This document shows positions 42,026 to 51,319 of a DNA stretch of 64,000 nt, one piece after another (position 1 is the stretch's first letter; every line of letters starts with the position of its first letter). The notes beneath the pieces are model-generated. The model was not told the DNA's origin and ran no database searches. It saw only the letters and a list, made by a program, of their open reading frames with translations. The translations under genes and the position numbers were made by a program. The stretch is taken from the NCBI RefSeq assembly GCF_046480435.1, contig NZ_PKGC01000007.1; one strand, 5' to 3'. The stretch is from Limnospira platensis (GTDB taxonomy: Bacteria > Cyanobacteriota > Cyanobacteriia > Cyanobacteriales > Microcoleaceae).

Positions 42026-42397
42026 ATGGCTAAAATTTTAATCGTTGATGATTCTGGTCTCTCCCGTAGGATTATGCGTGGTATCTTAGAAACAGATAGA
42101 CACGAAGTAATTGAAGCTACAGGGGGACTGGCTGCGCTGGAACGCTACTTTATCGATAAACCGGACTTGGTTTTAATTGATCTGGCTATGCCAGATATGC
42201 AGGGAACAGAAGTTTTAGATCAACTCATGGCAATGGATAACACAGCTAGGGTTATTATTGCCAGTGCCGATGCTCAAGAAATGACTCGCGCCGCAGTTAA
42301 AGCCGCTGGAGCAGTGGGTTACATTAACAAGCCTTTTATGGCTGAAAGTGTTCTCGACCAGGTAAATCAAGCTCTCATTACTATATCACAGTCTTAG
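42026..42397 (+). CDS. CheY-like single-domain response regulator
   Basis: A 123-residue receiver domain. Asp8 and Asp9 bind magnesium, Asp52 in VLIDLAMP is the phosphate acceptor, and Lys in INKPF completes the site. There is no output domain. The ATG at 42026 is chosen, with GGGAG upstream; a TTG at 42011 is the alternative. It starts a three-gene signalling unit with a CheC-like protein and a hybrid kinase. Confidence 0.92.
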   Translation: MAKILIVDDSGLSRRIMRGILETDRHEVIEATGGLAALERYFIDKPDLVLIDLAMPDMQGTEVLDQLMAMDNTARVIIASADAQEMTRAAVKAAGAVGYINKPFMAESVLDQVNQALITISQS

Positions 42398-42409
42398 GGA
42401 GGTCCTGCG

Positions 42410-43045
42410 ATGATCCTGACCGAAAAGCAAAAAGATGCTCTAACTGAGTTAATAAATATTGGTTTTGCTCGCACTGCCAATTCTTTATCGCAACTAACGG
42501 GTCATCGCATTTTGCTTGATGTTCCTCAAGTGTCTATTCATCCTATTGAAGAATTAGCCGGGAAACTGGCGAGTTTTGTTAATGGTGAAATTGCGACAGT
42601 ACAGCAGATTTTTACAGGGCCCGTGTCGGGAAATGCTCTATTATTATTAAACTATGAAGGGGCGGTAATGTTGTCCCGTTTAGTGTCCCCAGAGGGTAGC
42701 CCATCAAGCGATCGCCTTGACGTTCCCGCCGGAGAAGTGCTAACAGAAATTGGCAATATCCTACTAAACTCCTGTTTAAGCGTCTTCGGAAATTTACTAG
42801 AAATTCAGATTTCTTTTTCAGTACCCCGCCTTTACCTAGAAGCCCTAGATGGACTGATCCACTCTCTGATTATTGGCAAGGAAGAAGTCAGCTATGCCAT
42901 GGTAATGTATACCTCCTTTAAAATGCGTGAAGACTCGGTAAATGGCTATCTAGTGCTGATATTAGGGGTAGTGTCTTTAGAGAAATTATTAGAGTTGATA
43001 GACAGTTGGGCAGATGAGGCAGTAACGCCATCTTTGACTCGGTAA
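42410..43045 (+). CDS. CheC-like phosphatase
   Basis: A 211-residue CheC/CheX-type protein. Two active-site helices are visible: ELINIGFARTANSL (Glu13, Asn16) and EIGNILLNSCL (Glu113, Asn116). In CheC these Glu and Asn residues help remove phosphate from CheY. It begins 12 bp after the CheY-like gene, with GGGAGG before the ATG, so it most likely acts on that protein. No other chemotaxis gene is in the window. Confidence 0.85.
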   Translation: MILTEKQKDALTELINIGFARTANSLSQLTGHRILLDVPQVSIHPIEELAGKLASFVNGEIATVQQIFTGPVSGNALLLLNYEGAVMLSRLVSPEGSPSSDRLDVPAGEVLTEIGNILLNSCLSVFGNLLEIQISFSVPRLYLEALDGLIHSLIIGKEEVSYAMVMYTSFKMREDSVNGYLVLILGVVSLEKLLELIDSWADEAVTPSLTR

Positions 43046-43082
43046 TCAACCAATTATTATTAAATATGGGATTTACCTAATT

Positions 43083-45080
43083 ATGTTAGATCATAATATC
43101 CATCCTTCCCATAGTCAAGCCTTATTAAAATGGCTAAACAACTTTGCCGAACAGGGCATCTTTACTACTAATAATAAATTAGAGGTTCTCAGTTGGAATC
43201 ATTGGCTAGAAATCCATAGTGGCAGGTCTGCTCAAGATTTAATGGGATGTCATTTGTTCAGCCTTTATCCTGACATGAAAGAACGAGGCATCCATCGCTT
43301 TTATGAACAAGCTCTCCAAGGTCAAGTAGCTTTCCTGTCTCAGCGCCTCCATTCCTATCTCATTAATATTCCGGCTATTGGTAGTCATTCTTTATCCCCC
43401 ATGCAACAAAGCGTCCGTATTGCTCCCTTAATTGAAGCTGGAGAAATTTGCGGAACTATTACAATAATTGCAGATGTTACCGAACGGGTAATGCGAGAAA
43501 CAGAACTGCAACAAAAAATCACGAAACTTGAGGAAACGGAAGCGAGATTAAGTTCGATTCAGATTCAACTTGAGCATTTATTGGCTTCGAGTCCGGCGAT
43601 TATTTATACTTGTTATCCCACCGAAGACTATCCCCCTAAATTTATCAGTGATAATCTCATAACTCAACTAGGATATCAACCTAGTGAATGGATTAATACC
43701 CCGAATTTTTGGAGCGATCGCATTCACCCTGATGATCGCCCCAAAATCCATCATCGTTGCTCACAGATTCTCAAATTAAATCACCTAACCACAGAATATC
43801 GTTTCCGCCATAAAAATGGTAGTTATCGTTGGTTACGAGACGAAATGAAACTGGTGTGTGATGCCTCTGGTCACATTGAAGAAATAGTGGGTGTTCTTTT
43901 AGATATTACTGAAACCAAGAGACTAGAAATCCAACTACTGAGAGCGCAAAGACTCGAAAGTATTGGCACCCTAGCCAGTGGCATAGCCCATGACCTCAAC
44001 AATATTTTAACACCGATTCTCGCCTCTGTGCAAATGTTTCAATTAGGACTTGACCAGGAAAAACAAAATAAAATGCTCAAGTTAATTGAAAATAACACCA
44101 AACGGGGAGCCAATTTAATTAAGCAAGTTCTTTCCTTTGCCAAAGGTTTTGAGGGAAAACTAGAGATTTTTCAGGTGAGACACTTAATTAGTGAAGTCGC
44201 AGATATTGCTAGGGAAACCTTCCCGAAATCTATCAATGTTAACACTAATGTTTCTAAGGAACTCTGGACAGTTTATGGCGACCCCACCCAACTACATCAA
44301 ATCTTAATGAATCTCTGTGTGAATGCACGAGATGCGATGACCGATGGGGGCAATTTATCACTATCAGCTAGTAATGTTATTTTAAACCAAAAAGAAGCTC
44401 GTTTAAACCTTGATGCTAAGGAAGGTTTTTATGTAATGATTACCGCCTCCGATACCGGAACTGGCATTAGCCAAGAAGTTTTAGACCGGATATTTGAACC
44501 CTTTTTTACTACCAAAGAATTTGCTAAAGGTAGTGGCTTAGGACTATCCACAGTTCTCGGTATAGTTAAGGGTCATAATGGCTTTATTGACGTTGAAACT
44601 CAAATGGGTGTGGGAACTACTTTTAGAGTTTATATACCCGCCTCAGAGGAGTTAGAAACTATGACTGATGAGCGGTTAGAATTAATTACAACAGGTCAAG
44701 GTGAACTCATTTTAGTAGTTGATGATGAAGAACCCATCCGAGAAATTACTAAGGCTAGTTTAGAGAGTTTTCAATATCAAGTTTTGGTAGCCGGTAATGG
44801 AGTTGAGGCTATGAAAATATACAGTCAATATTTAGATAAAATTGACTGTGTGGTTATCGATATTATGATGCCTGTTATGGGTGGCAAAACTACGATTAGG
44901 GAACTAAAATCCCTGAATCCTAAAATTAAAATTGTCGGAATTAGCGGTTACTTTTCAGTAGACATAGCCAAAGATATAGCTGAGTTAGGAGTTGATATAT
45001 TTTTATCAAAACCCTTCACCACACAGGAGTTATTAGAAGTTCTACAAAAATGCCTTAATTCTAGTCCCAACAAACCCTAG
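43083..45080 (+). CDS. Hybrid sensor histidine kinase (PAS-PAS-HK-REC)
   Basis: A 665-residue soluble kinase. A PAS region is at about 15-135, a second PAS with a PAC motif (EYRFRHKNGSYRWLRDE) at about 165-280, and the HisKA domain follows with His303 in GIAHDLNN. The ATPase domain has the N box NLCVNARDAM, the G1 box DTGTGI and the G2 box GSGLGLS. A C-terminal receiver domain (about 540-660) has the acceptor Asp in VVIDIMMP. There are no membrane segments. It probably phosphorylates the CheY-like protein encoded upstream. Confidence 0.93.
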   Translation: MLDHNIHPSHSQALLKWLNNFAEQGIFTTNNKLEVLSWNHWLEIHSGRSAQDLMGCHLFSLYPDMKERGIHRFYEQALQGQVAFLSQRLHSYLINIPAIGSHSLSPMQQSVRIAPLIEAGEICGTITIIADVTERVMRETELQQKITKLEETEARLSSIQIQLEHLLASSPAIIYTCYPTEDYPPKFISDNLITQLGYQPSEWINTPNFWSDRIHPDDRPKIHHRCSQILKLNHLTTEYRFRHKNGSYRWLRDEMKLVCDASGHIEEIVGVLLDITETKRLEIQLLRAQRLESIGTLASGIAHDLNNILTPILASVQMFQLGLDQEKQNKMLKLIENNTKRGANLIKQVLSFAKGFEGKLEIFQVRHLISEVADIARETFPKSINVNTNVSKELWTVYGDPTQLHQILMNLCVNARDAMTDGGNLSLSASNVILNQKEARLNLDAKEGFYVMITASDTGTGISQEVLDRIFEPFFTTKEFAKGSGLGLSTVLGIVKGHNGFIDVETQMGVGTTFRVYIPASEELETMTDERLELITTGQGELILVVDDEEPIREITKASLESFQYQVLVAGNGVEAMKIYSQYLDKIDCVVIDIMMPVMGGKTTIRELKSLNPKIKIVGISGYFSVDIAKDIAELGVDIFLSKPFTTQELLEVLQKCLNSSPNKP

Positions 45081-45101
45081 GCACTTAGTTAATCCAAATA
45101 A

Positions 45102-45139
45102 AGGGGTTTGTTCTGCGATGCTCCCTAGAACCAACCCCT
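45102..45139. terminator. Hairpin between convergent kinase and coiled-coil genes
   Basis: AGGGGTT-T-GTTCT pairs with AGAAC-C-AACCCCT, 12 bp with one mismatch and a 12-nt loop. It lies 21 bp after the kinase stop and 36 bp after the stop of the opposing gene. Confidence 0.55.
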
Positions 45140-45175
45140 AAGTTTGACTAGGTTTGATGCTGACTCAGGAAAAAA

Positions 45176-45730
45176 TCACGCTTTCCCTAAACTAGGAAAC
45201 TCGATGACGCTCTGAGTTCCGGGCTGAAAAGTTGGCAGATCTAAATTACCAGGACGGCGACTCTTTTGAGCCAGACGGTAGGTAACACTTTGTAGTTCGG
45301 CGTGGAGTTGCCGATTTTCCCGTTGCAGTTTTTCCACCCTTTCCATGACCTCTTCGAGGCGTTCTGAAAACTTCTGGCGGTAGACTCCAGGTAATTCTTG
45401 CACTACCTGTTCGAGCATTCGAGAGCGATCGGTTAACTCCTGAACAGACTGTCTAAGTTGGTAAACTTCCAGATCCCGCTCATTGATCTGGTCTTGATAA
45501 AACTTAACCTGTTCTTCTACTTGCTGGAGTTGTTCCCGCAAGGACTTCATCTGAGCTTGGTGTCGCTCGGCCATTTCTGGATCTGGGGCTAAGTTAGCAT
45601 TTCCCTTCACCAAACGGAATAATTCTTGAGATAACTGCTGCACCAGTTGATCTCGCATTTTTAACTCTTCACTCAGCCGAGCGACTTCTGCTGTGAGTTC
45701 CTGGGAGTTGGGATTATTTTTCTGGCTCAT
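45176..45730 (-). CDS. Conserved cyanobacterial coiled-coil protein
   Basis: A 184-residue protein that is almost all coiled coil from about residue 12 to 150, with heptads such as LREQLQQVEEQVKFYQDQI, and a short Pro-rich tail. There are no membrane segments or catalytic motifs. It resembles the cyanobacterial family annotated as Npun_F5560-like; that link is from memory. The ATG at 45730 is chosen, with GGAG 12 nt upstream. A TTG three codons earlier is the alternative. It lies 146 bp downstream of rpsF on the same strand. Confidence 0.8.
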   Translation of the reverse strand: MSQKNNPNSQELTAEVARLSEELKMRDQLVQQLSQELFRLVKGNANLAPDPEMAERHQAQMKSLREQLQQVEEQVKFYQDQINERDLEVYQLRQSVQELTDRSRMLEQVVQELPGVYRQKFSERLEEVMERVEKLQRENRQLHAELQSVTYRLAQKSRRPGNLDLPTFQPGTQSVIEFPSLGKA

Positions 45731-45876
45731 GATAACCAATGGCTCCTATAAACTTCCAATATGTCCCCTAAAATACTCCCAATTCCACCCAATCGGCAAG
45801 AGAGAGACTCCAGGAGTATCGAACAGTCAGGAATTAGCTGGGTTGACCGTCACCAACTCCTGACCTGACTTGAGTT

Positions 45877-46227
45877 TTAAACCTCTTGGGGTTGGGGTTC
45901 CGGTTGCGCTTCGGCTTCGACTGGAGATGGGGTGACATCTTGTTTAATCGTCAGATAACGAATTACATCGCCACCTATACGCATGGCTCTTTCCATGACT
46001 TTAATCTGGTTGCTGTCCCCACCTTCATAGTTCATTTGGATGTAAATGCCTTCCCGGTGCTTGTCGATATCATAAGCTAAACGACGCTTACCCAAATTTT
46101 GCACGTCAAGATTTTGTGCCCCATGTTCGTGCAGGATATCTTGATATTTGGCGATCGCCGCCTCTACCTGCTCATCATTTAGGTCAGAGCGCAGGATATA
46201 CATGGTTTCGTAAACAAAAGGCTTCAT
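45877..46227 (-). CDS. rpsF: 30S ribosomal protein S6
   Basis: A 116-residue S6 with the start YETMYILRSDLNDEQVEAA, the NLGKRRLAYDI segment and the RAMRIGGDVIRYLTIK helix. The C-terminus is an acidic Pro/Glu/Gln tail, common in cyanobacteria. It is on its own on the minus strand, away from S18. Confidence 0.97.
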   Translation of the reverse strand: MKPFVYETMYILRSDLNDEQVEAAIAKYQDILHEHGAQNLDVQNLGKRRLAYDIDKHREGIYIQMNYEGGDSNQIKVMERAMRIGGDVIRYLTIKQDVTPSPVEAEAQPEPQPQEV

Positions 46228-46392
46228 TTAATGATACTCCTTGTGGACAATTTAGGCTTCTACTCAGAAGCAAGGATCTATACATTCTACATTAGTTGGC
46301 TCCACAATACAATCGGTTGACTATCCTTCAACCTAAAAGTTGATTTTTTGTTCAATTTTTAAAAAATTGTTCGGCCAAATCACGGTCGGGGG

Positions 46393-46422
46393 TTGACAAG
46401 CACCGGTAACTAATGGTAGGAT
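46393..46422 (+). promoter_or_regulatory. Promoter of a candidate small RNA
   Basis: TTGACA (46393-46398), 18 bp, then TAGGAT (46417-46422). No protein gene follows on the plus strand before a strong hairpin at 46513, so the promoter appears to serve a short non-coding transcript. Confidence 0.55.
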
Positions 46423-46428
46423 ATTGGC

Positions 46429-46553
46429 ATACTGTTAGATAATGGAAACATAACCCAAAGTAAAATTTTTACTAAGATTTCCATTATTTAATACAATAGC
46501 ATAGGTCAACCCAAAAAGCAACCCCCCGGCTGGGAGGGTCGGGGGGACTTTTT
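46429..46553 (+). ncRNA. Candidate small RNA of about 125 nt
   Basis: This unit lies between rpsF and a glycosyltransferase gene that both point the other way. It has its own promoter. Its first stem is a perfect 10-bp pair, ATAATGGAAA (46439-46448) with TTTCCATTAT (46478-46487), with a smaller AGTAAA / TTTACT stem inside. It ends in a GC-rich hairpin and a T run. The GGAAACA motif near the 5' end recalls the Yfr2 (cyano-1) RNA family, though here part of the motif is paired. It contains no reading frame worth noting. It would fill the 423-bp gap. Confidence 0.5.
46513..46553. terminator. Strong bidirectional terminator
   Basis: AAAAAGCAACCCCCC pairs with GGGGGGACTTTTT around a small inner stem. 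It has a T run on both strands. On the minus strand it would end the glycosyltransferase transcript (stop at 46651). On the plus strand it would end the candidate small RNA. Confidence 0.75.
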
Positions 46554-46650
46554 GACAAATTTTACAAAACTTAACATAATTTCCTAATTGGTTTAGGTCG
46601 GGTGTAATGATTAAATCTAGGGAACCCGAAGTAGTTACATGAGATAGAGA

Positions 46651-47643
46651 CTAGGGGTATTGCACGCTACTGATGACCCATTTTAATAAGCCTTGCCACT
46701 CAGGAGATGTAGATAAATGATCGACATCGAAAATAGCATCGACATTTTGAGAATACTGAGTAAAACTTTCGACCCAATTAATGACGGTTTCCATGGGTAG
46801 AAAAGGACTATAAGACCATGAGCGCTGTAAATATTCGACCATCTCAGTATTGAAGCCAGTATGGTATAAATACCAGGAACTCCAGACCAAGGTACTATAG
46901 CGAACCCAGTCCTCAATGACTTTAATTTCCAAGGGTATATCGGGTAAATTAAAAAATTTATCGAGGACATAATTGATAGACTTGGCTTGAGAGATACCAT
47001 CTCGCATAGTATTGCGATCGTGTTGACGATAACAGACGGTCGATCGCTTCAACCAAGCGCTGCGATAGCCGCTAGATACCAAACGCAAAATCAAATCGAC
47101 ATCCTCCGCATGAGCCAACCCAGGTTCAAAGCCTCCAACGGTCTGCAAAGCCTGGCGGCGGAACATCAAAGTTCCCATAGTCCCCAAAGGCTTCCAGCGT
47201 AACCAATTCTCTAAATTTAACTCAGCCACCATTTCCCAGGGCTGAACATCGATCAACATTTCGCCGGTTTGGTTAACCCTGCGCCAACCACTATGGACGA
47301 TCGCCAATTCCGGGTCAGCATCAAATACAGCGAGTTGGCTTCGGAGGGTATCGGGAAAAAAGTAATCATCGGCATCGAGAAAAGTGATAAACTCACCCCT
47401 AGCCAAACTCAGACCATGATTTCGCGCCACGGAAACCCCTTGATTATCCTGATAAACATAGCGAACTTGGCTGTGATAAGTGGCTACCACGGAGCGAGTC
47501 TGGTCTTGAGAACCATCATCAACAACTATGATTTCATAATCAGTCTCAGTTTGAGCTAGTACGCTATCAATGGCTTCGGCAATATACTGTTCACAGTTGT
47601 AGGCTGGGATCACCACACTGATACGGGGATAAGATTCAGACAT
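46651..47643 (-). CDS. Family 2 glycosyltransferase
   Basis: A 330-residue GT-A fold enzyme. The start ISVVIPAYNCEQYI, the DDGSQDQT segment, the metal-binding DAD in ITFLDADDYF, and the acceptor-side AEDVDLILRL are all present. It transfers a sugar from a nucleotide donor, probably in surface polysaccharide synthesis. Donor and acceptor are unknown. It has no membrane segments. Confidence 0.92.
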   Translation of the reverse strand: MSESYPRISVVIPAYNCEQYIAEAIDSVLAQTETDYEIIVVDDGSQDQTRSVVATYHSQVRYVYQDNQGVSVARNHGLSLARGEFITFLDADDYFFPDTLRSQLAVFDADPELAIVHSGWRRVNQTGEMLIDVQPWEMVAELNLENWLRWKPLGTMGTLMFRRQALQTVGGFEPGLAHAEDVDLILRLVSSGYRSAWLKRSTVCYRQHDRNTMRDGISQAKSINYVLDKFFNLPDIPLEIKVIEDWVRYSTLVWSSWYLYHTGFNTEMVEYLQRSWSYSPFLPMETVINWVESFTQYSQNVDAIFDVDHLSTSPEWQGLLKWVISSVQYP

Positions 47644-47723
47644 GAGATTATCAATAAAATCAATTAGTCAATTACTGAAATTTTAACTAGAGTTAGTTGT
47701 TGTCAACAGAACCGATTGAGTCT

Positions 47724-49184
47724 ATGACCATGAAAAAACCGAGAGCGATTAATAAAAATACCCCTGTGGGTCTGTGGATCGAACGAGGTCTGTCAATGAT
47801 AGCCGTTGTCAACTATGCCCTAGTTTTATTTAATATTAGTTATATACCCTGGCGTGACTTTTATTTCCGTCACTTTCGAGAGTTAACGGAACTCTATGAT
47901 CCGATTATGGGGATTGAACCCCACCGGGACACGGTCAGATATATAGAAACTGTAGCAGCTCTGAATAACCAGGTGGTGGAGACGGGACTAGAATCACCGG
48001 AAGTGGAGGATATTCTGCTGAGTCTGCAACAGCAAAGTATAGAAATGGTTGATACTAACCCCTTTGCGATCGCTAATAAAAGTGGTGCTTTGGAGACTAT
48101 TAAAAATCGAATGCGCGATCGCGCTCCCAACCCAGACGATTCCTCTAAGCAAGCCTTCGCTACTTTTTGGAGTGTTGAATATCTTGATGATAATGGATTT
48201 ATGGAGGAGATCGACTGGTTTACAAGTCAGATCAAGCCGTTAATGGAGGCTAATTATTTTCGACGATTATCAGAAACGGGTAACTTTGTCAATGATTTTT
48301 GGAGAATTGATTTTCCGTTTGTGCTGTTCTTTTTAGTGGAATTTCTGATTAGAACTAGGGTAGTGAGCAGTAAATTTAACACGGTGACTTGGTTAGATGC
48401 AATGCTCTGGCGTTGGTACGATATCTTAATGTTTATTTCGCTGCCAACGGCGAGATTATTAAGGATTATTCCGGTGACTATTCGTTTAGATCAAACCGGA
48501 TTAATTAAGCTGGAGAAACTCAGAGCATTTGCCAGTAGAGGTTTAGTGTCATCGGTATCGCAGGAATTAACGGAAGCGGTGATTATCCAATTCATTAATC
48601 AAGTGCAAGACCAACTGAGAGAAGGTAATATTGGTAAGGCGATCGCTCAGTCACAACAGCAGCGGTATATGAATATTAATAACCTGAATGAAATCGAATT
48701 TATTTCTAATCAATTAATTCAGGTGGTGGTTTATAAGGTTATCCCACAACTAGAGTCGGATATAGAAGCACTAATCCGTTATAATGTGGAGAGTGTAGTC
48801 AAAAATTCCGAGGTGGTAGAAAGGTTTAAAAAAGTGCCCGGATTTGATAATATTGCTAAAGAATTAAGCGATCGCCTGATCGGGGAACTATCCCAATTAG
48901 CCACAGAGGGTCCAAATAGTGCCTATGAAGGGATTCGTAAAGCCATGTCGGACCGCAAGGGAAGCCAACTAACAGAGCAACTGGTGCGGGACTTTGGCAA
49001 AGTATTATGGCAGGAAATTGAAGGGGAACAAATGCAGCAGTTTGAATATTTACTGGTGGATCTATTAGAAGAAATTAAACTGAATTATATACATCGAGTG
49101 GACGAAGAAAACTTCGAGCAAGTTCTAGCATCAATCCAGGAAAGGCGCAAATTAGAGGGATTGATTGTTTATGAGGAGGACTGA
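47724..49184 (+). CDS. Conserved membrane protein of unknown function
   Basis: A 486-residue protein I do not recognise. A hydrophobic segment near residues 22-41 is followed by a soluble, charged region (45-190). Two further hydrophobic segments follow: FPFVLFFLVEFLI (197-209) and WYDILMFISLPTARLLRIIP (231-250). The second ends in basic residues spaced a little like a voltage-sensor helix, but no pore segment is present. The C-terminal 230 residues are soluble and helical. The ATG at 47724 or 47730 is likely; a TTG at 47697 opens the frame. Its nearest neighbour, a glycosyltransferase, is divergent. Confidence 0.7.
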   Translation: MTMKKPRAINKNTPVGLWIERGLSMIAVVNYALVLFNISYIPWRDFYFRHFRELTELYDPIMGIEPHRDTVRYIETVAALNNQVVETGLESPEVEDILLSLQQQSIEMVDTNPFAIANKSGALETIKNRMRDRAPNPDDSSKQAFATFWSVEYLDDNGFMEEIDWFTSQIKPLMEANYFRRLSETGNFVNDFWRIDFPFVLFFLVEFLIRTRVVSSKFNTVTWLDAMLWRWYDILMFISLPTARLLRIIPVTIRLDQTGLIKLEKLRAFASRGLVSSVSQELTEAVIIQFINQVQDQLREGNIGKAIAQSQQQRYMNINNLNEIEFISNQLIQVVVYKVIPQLESDIEALIRYNVESVVKNSEVVERFKKVPGFDNIAKELSDRLIGELSQLATEGPNSAYEGIRKAMSDRKGSQLTEQLVRDFGKVLWQEIEGEQMQQFEYLLVDLLEEIKLNYIHRVDEENFEQVLASIQERRKLEGLIVYEED

Positions 49185-49291
49185 GGCGAGGAGACCCCCT
49201 CCCCCACTCGTAGATAGCCTAGCCACTAGCAATTATGGAATTGCCATGATCGAATAGTTAAATTGTGAGCTAAAGTAATAGATGAGGAAGT

Positions 49292-49366
49292 TAAGCTGGG
49301 GGTCAGCCCTCAGCTTCTTGTGGAAGATACAGTTTCATCTACAAGTGGGTGACACCCACTTTTTTT
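49292..49366 (+). terminator. Two hairpins, the second an intrinsic terminator
   Basis: The first hairpin pairs AAGCTG with CAGCTT plus GGG with CCC (49292-49315). The second is AAGTGGGT / ACCCACTT (49343-49350 with 49354-49361) followed by a T7 run. Together they end the unknown membrane gene. The remaining part of the 316-bp gap before rimP holds no gene. Confidence 0.75.
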
Positions 49367-49500
49367 AGTGGCAGCATTTCCATGGCCAACCCCAAAGGAC
49401 AGGTCTATGGTAAAGGATGATCTCCAGATTTCCGTAACCCTAGGCTTAGGTACAAACCTTAATAGAGCCTAATTGTAGCGTTTTAACATCAAATCTGACT

Positions 49501-49962
49501 ATGGTTCACCCCCTAATTCCCAAAATTATCGACCTAGCCACCCCAGTCGCCAAAGCTCTGGGGTTAGAAGTCGTGGGGGCAATGTTTTACACTAACCAGA
49601 AGCCTCCTGTACTGCGGGTTGATATCCGTAATTTGGAGCAAGACACCAGTTTAGAAGATTGTGAGCGGATGAGTCGAGCCCTCGAAGAACAACTCGATGC
49701 GGTAGATGTAATTCCCGATGCTTATATTCTGGAAGTATCGAGTCCAGGAGTATCGAGGTCCCTAAGCTGCGATCGCGATTTTATCTCCTTCAAAGGATTT
49801 CCGGTAACAGTCACCACCTCCGAACCCTACAAAGGACACAAACAACAAACTGGAAAATTGGTGGGTCGCGACGAGATGGCAGTCCATATCAATCAGAAAG
49901 GGCGACAAATCTCTATCCCCAATTCCTTAATCACGCAAGTCCTGCTAGAGGAAGGGGAATAA
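49501..49962 (+). CDS. rimP: Ribosome maturation factor RimP
   Basis: A 153-residue RimP needed for 30S assembly. Conserved segments are the start LIPKIIDLATPVAKALGLEVVG, then LRVDIRN, then DCERMSRALEEQLD and ILEVSSPGVSR. It is the first gene of rimP-nusA-ylxR-infB, the usual bacterial order. Confidence 0.97.
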   Translation: MVHPLIPKIIDLATPVAKALGLEVVGAMFYTNQKPPVLRVDIRNLEQDTSLEDCERMSRALEEQLDAVDVIPDAYILEVSSPGVSRSLSCDRDFISFKGFPVTVTTSEPYKGHKQQTGKLVGRDEMAVHINQKGRQISIPNSLITQVLLEEGE

Positions 49963-50032
49963 ACCCGATTCGACAGGTATAACAGCTAATCTCAATTGTG
50001 TATTTAACTAATTACTACGAGGACAAATCATT

Positions 50033-51280
50033 ATGTCAATGGTCAGTTTACCCGGACTCAAAGATATGATTGAGAGCATCTCCACGGAGCGCAACCTACC
50101 GAAACAAGCGGTAGAAGAGGCTCTGCGGGAAGCGTTACTCAAAGGGTATGAACGCTATAGGCGCACGGTTCAGATCGATACCCAATTTACTGAGGACTAC
50201 TTCGATAATTTTGATGTAGAACTCGATGTTGAGGAAGAGGGATTTAGGGTTTTAGCCAAAAACCTAACCATTGTGGAACAAGCTAGTAACCAAGACCATC
50301 AAATTTCCCTCAAGGATGTGCAGGAAGTGGCTCCCGAAGCTGAATTGGGAGATACAGTAACTTTAGATGTTACCCCAGAGCAAAATGAGTTTGGGCGCAT
50401 GGCTGCTATTCAAACCAAACAGGTTTTGGCTCAGAAGTTACGGGACAAACAGCGGAAGATGATTCAGGATGAGTTCGCCGAACATGAAGGAACCGTCCTA
50501 CAGGCTCGGGTACTGAGATTTGAGCGCCAGTCGGTGATTATGGCTGTAAGTAGTGTTTATGGACAGCCAGAAGTTGAGGCGGAATTGCCGAAACGAGAAC
50601 AATTACCCAAGGATAACTATCGAGCTAATGCGACTTTTCGGGTATATCTGAAGCGAGTTTCCCAGGGTTCCCAGCGTGGTCCTCAATTGATTGTCTCTAG
50701 GTCTGATGCGGGGTTAGTGGTGTACCTGTTTGCGAATGAGGTGCCAGAAATTGAGGACGAGGTGGTGAGAATTGTGGCTGTGGCTAGAGAAGCCAATCCG
50801 CCCTCGAATTATGTAGGTCCACGAACTAAGATTGCGGTTGATACTTTAGACAGAGATGTGGACCCGGTGGGAGCTTGTATTGGGGCGCGGGGATCTCGAA
50901 TTCAGGTGGTAGTTAATGAACTGCGGGGAGAGAAAATAGATGTGATCCGCTGGTCTCCTGACCCGTCAATTTATATTGCTAATGCTCTGAGTCCGGCTCG
51001 TGTGGATGAAGTGCGTCTGGTGAACCCAGAGGAACGTCGGGCTCATGTACTGGTAGCGGAAGACCAATTGAGCCTGGCTATTGGTAAAGAGGGTCAGAAT
51101 GTGCGCTTGGCTGCACGTTTGACGGGTTGGAAAATTGATATTAAAGATGTGGCTAAGTATGATGCGGCGGCTGAAGATGAAAAGGTGGCTCAGGAGTTTC
51201 AGGGACAACTAACTGGGGAAGTATCGGAAGAGGAAAGTTTAGAGCCAGAAGCTACAGAAGTATCTGAAATTCAGGTATAG
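50033..51280 (+). CDS. nusA: Transcription termination/antitermination factor NusA
   Basis: A 415-residue NusA. The N-terminal RNA-polymerase-binding domain (1 to about 130) is followed by an S1 domain and two KH domains (IGARGSRIQVVVNELRGEKID and AIGKEGQNVRLAARLTGW). The C-terminal acidic repeats of E. coli NusA are absent, as in most cyanobacteria; only an acidic tail remains. It binds RNA polymerase and affects pausing, termination and rRNA antitermination. It lies 70 bp after rimP. Confidence 0.98.
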   Translation: MSMVSLPGLKDMIESISTERNLPKQAVEEALREALLKGYERYRRTVQIDTQFTEDYFDNFDVELDVEEEGFRVLAKNLTIVEQASNQDHQISLKDVQEVAPEAELGDTVTLDVTPEQNEFGRMAAIQTKQVLAQKLRDKQRKMIQDEFAEHEGTVLQARVLRFERQSVIMAVSSVYGQPEVEAELPKREQLPKDNYRANATFRVYLKRVSQGSQRGPQLIVSRSDAGLVVYLFANEVPEIEDEVVRIVAVAREANPPSNYVGPRTKIAVDTLDRDVDPVGACIGARGSRIQVVVNELRGEKIDVIRWSPDPSIYIANALSPARVDEVRLVNPEERRAHVLVAEDQLSLAIGKEGQNVRLAARLTGWKIDIKDVAKYDAAAEDEKVAQEFQGQLTGEVSEEESLEPEATEVSEIQV

Positions 51281-51319
51281 GTGGTTTTGGGGATGGTATA
51301 AATGGGAGGATACAAAATT

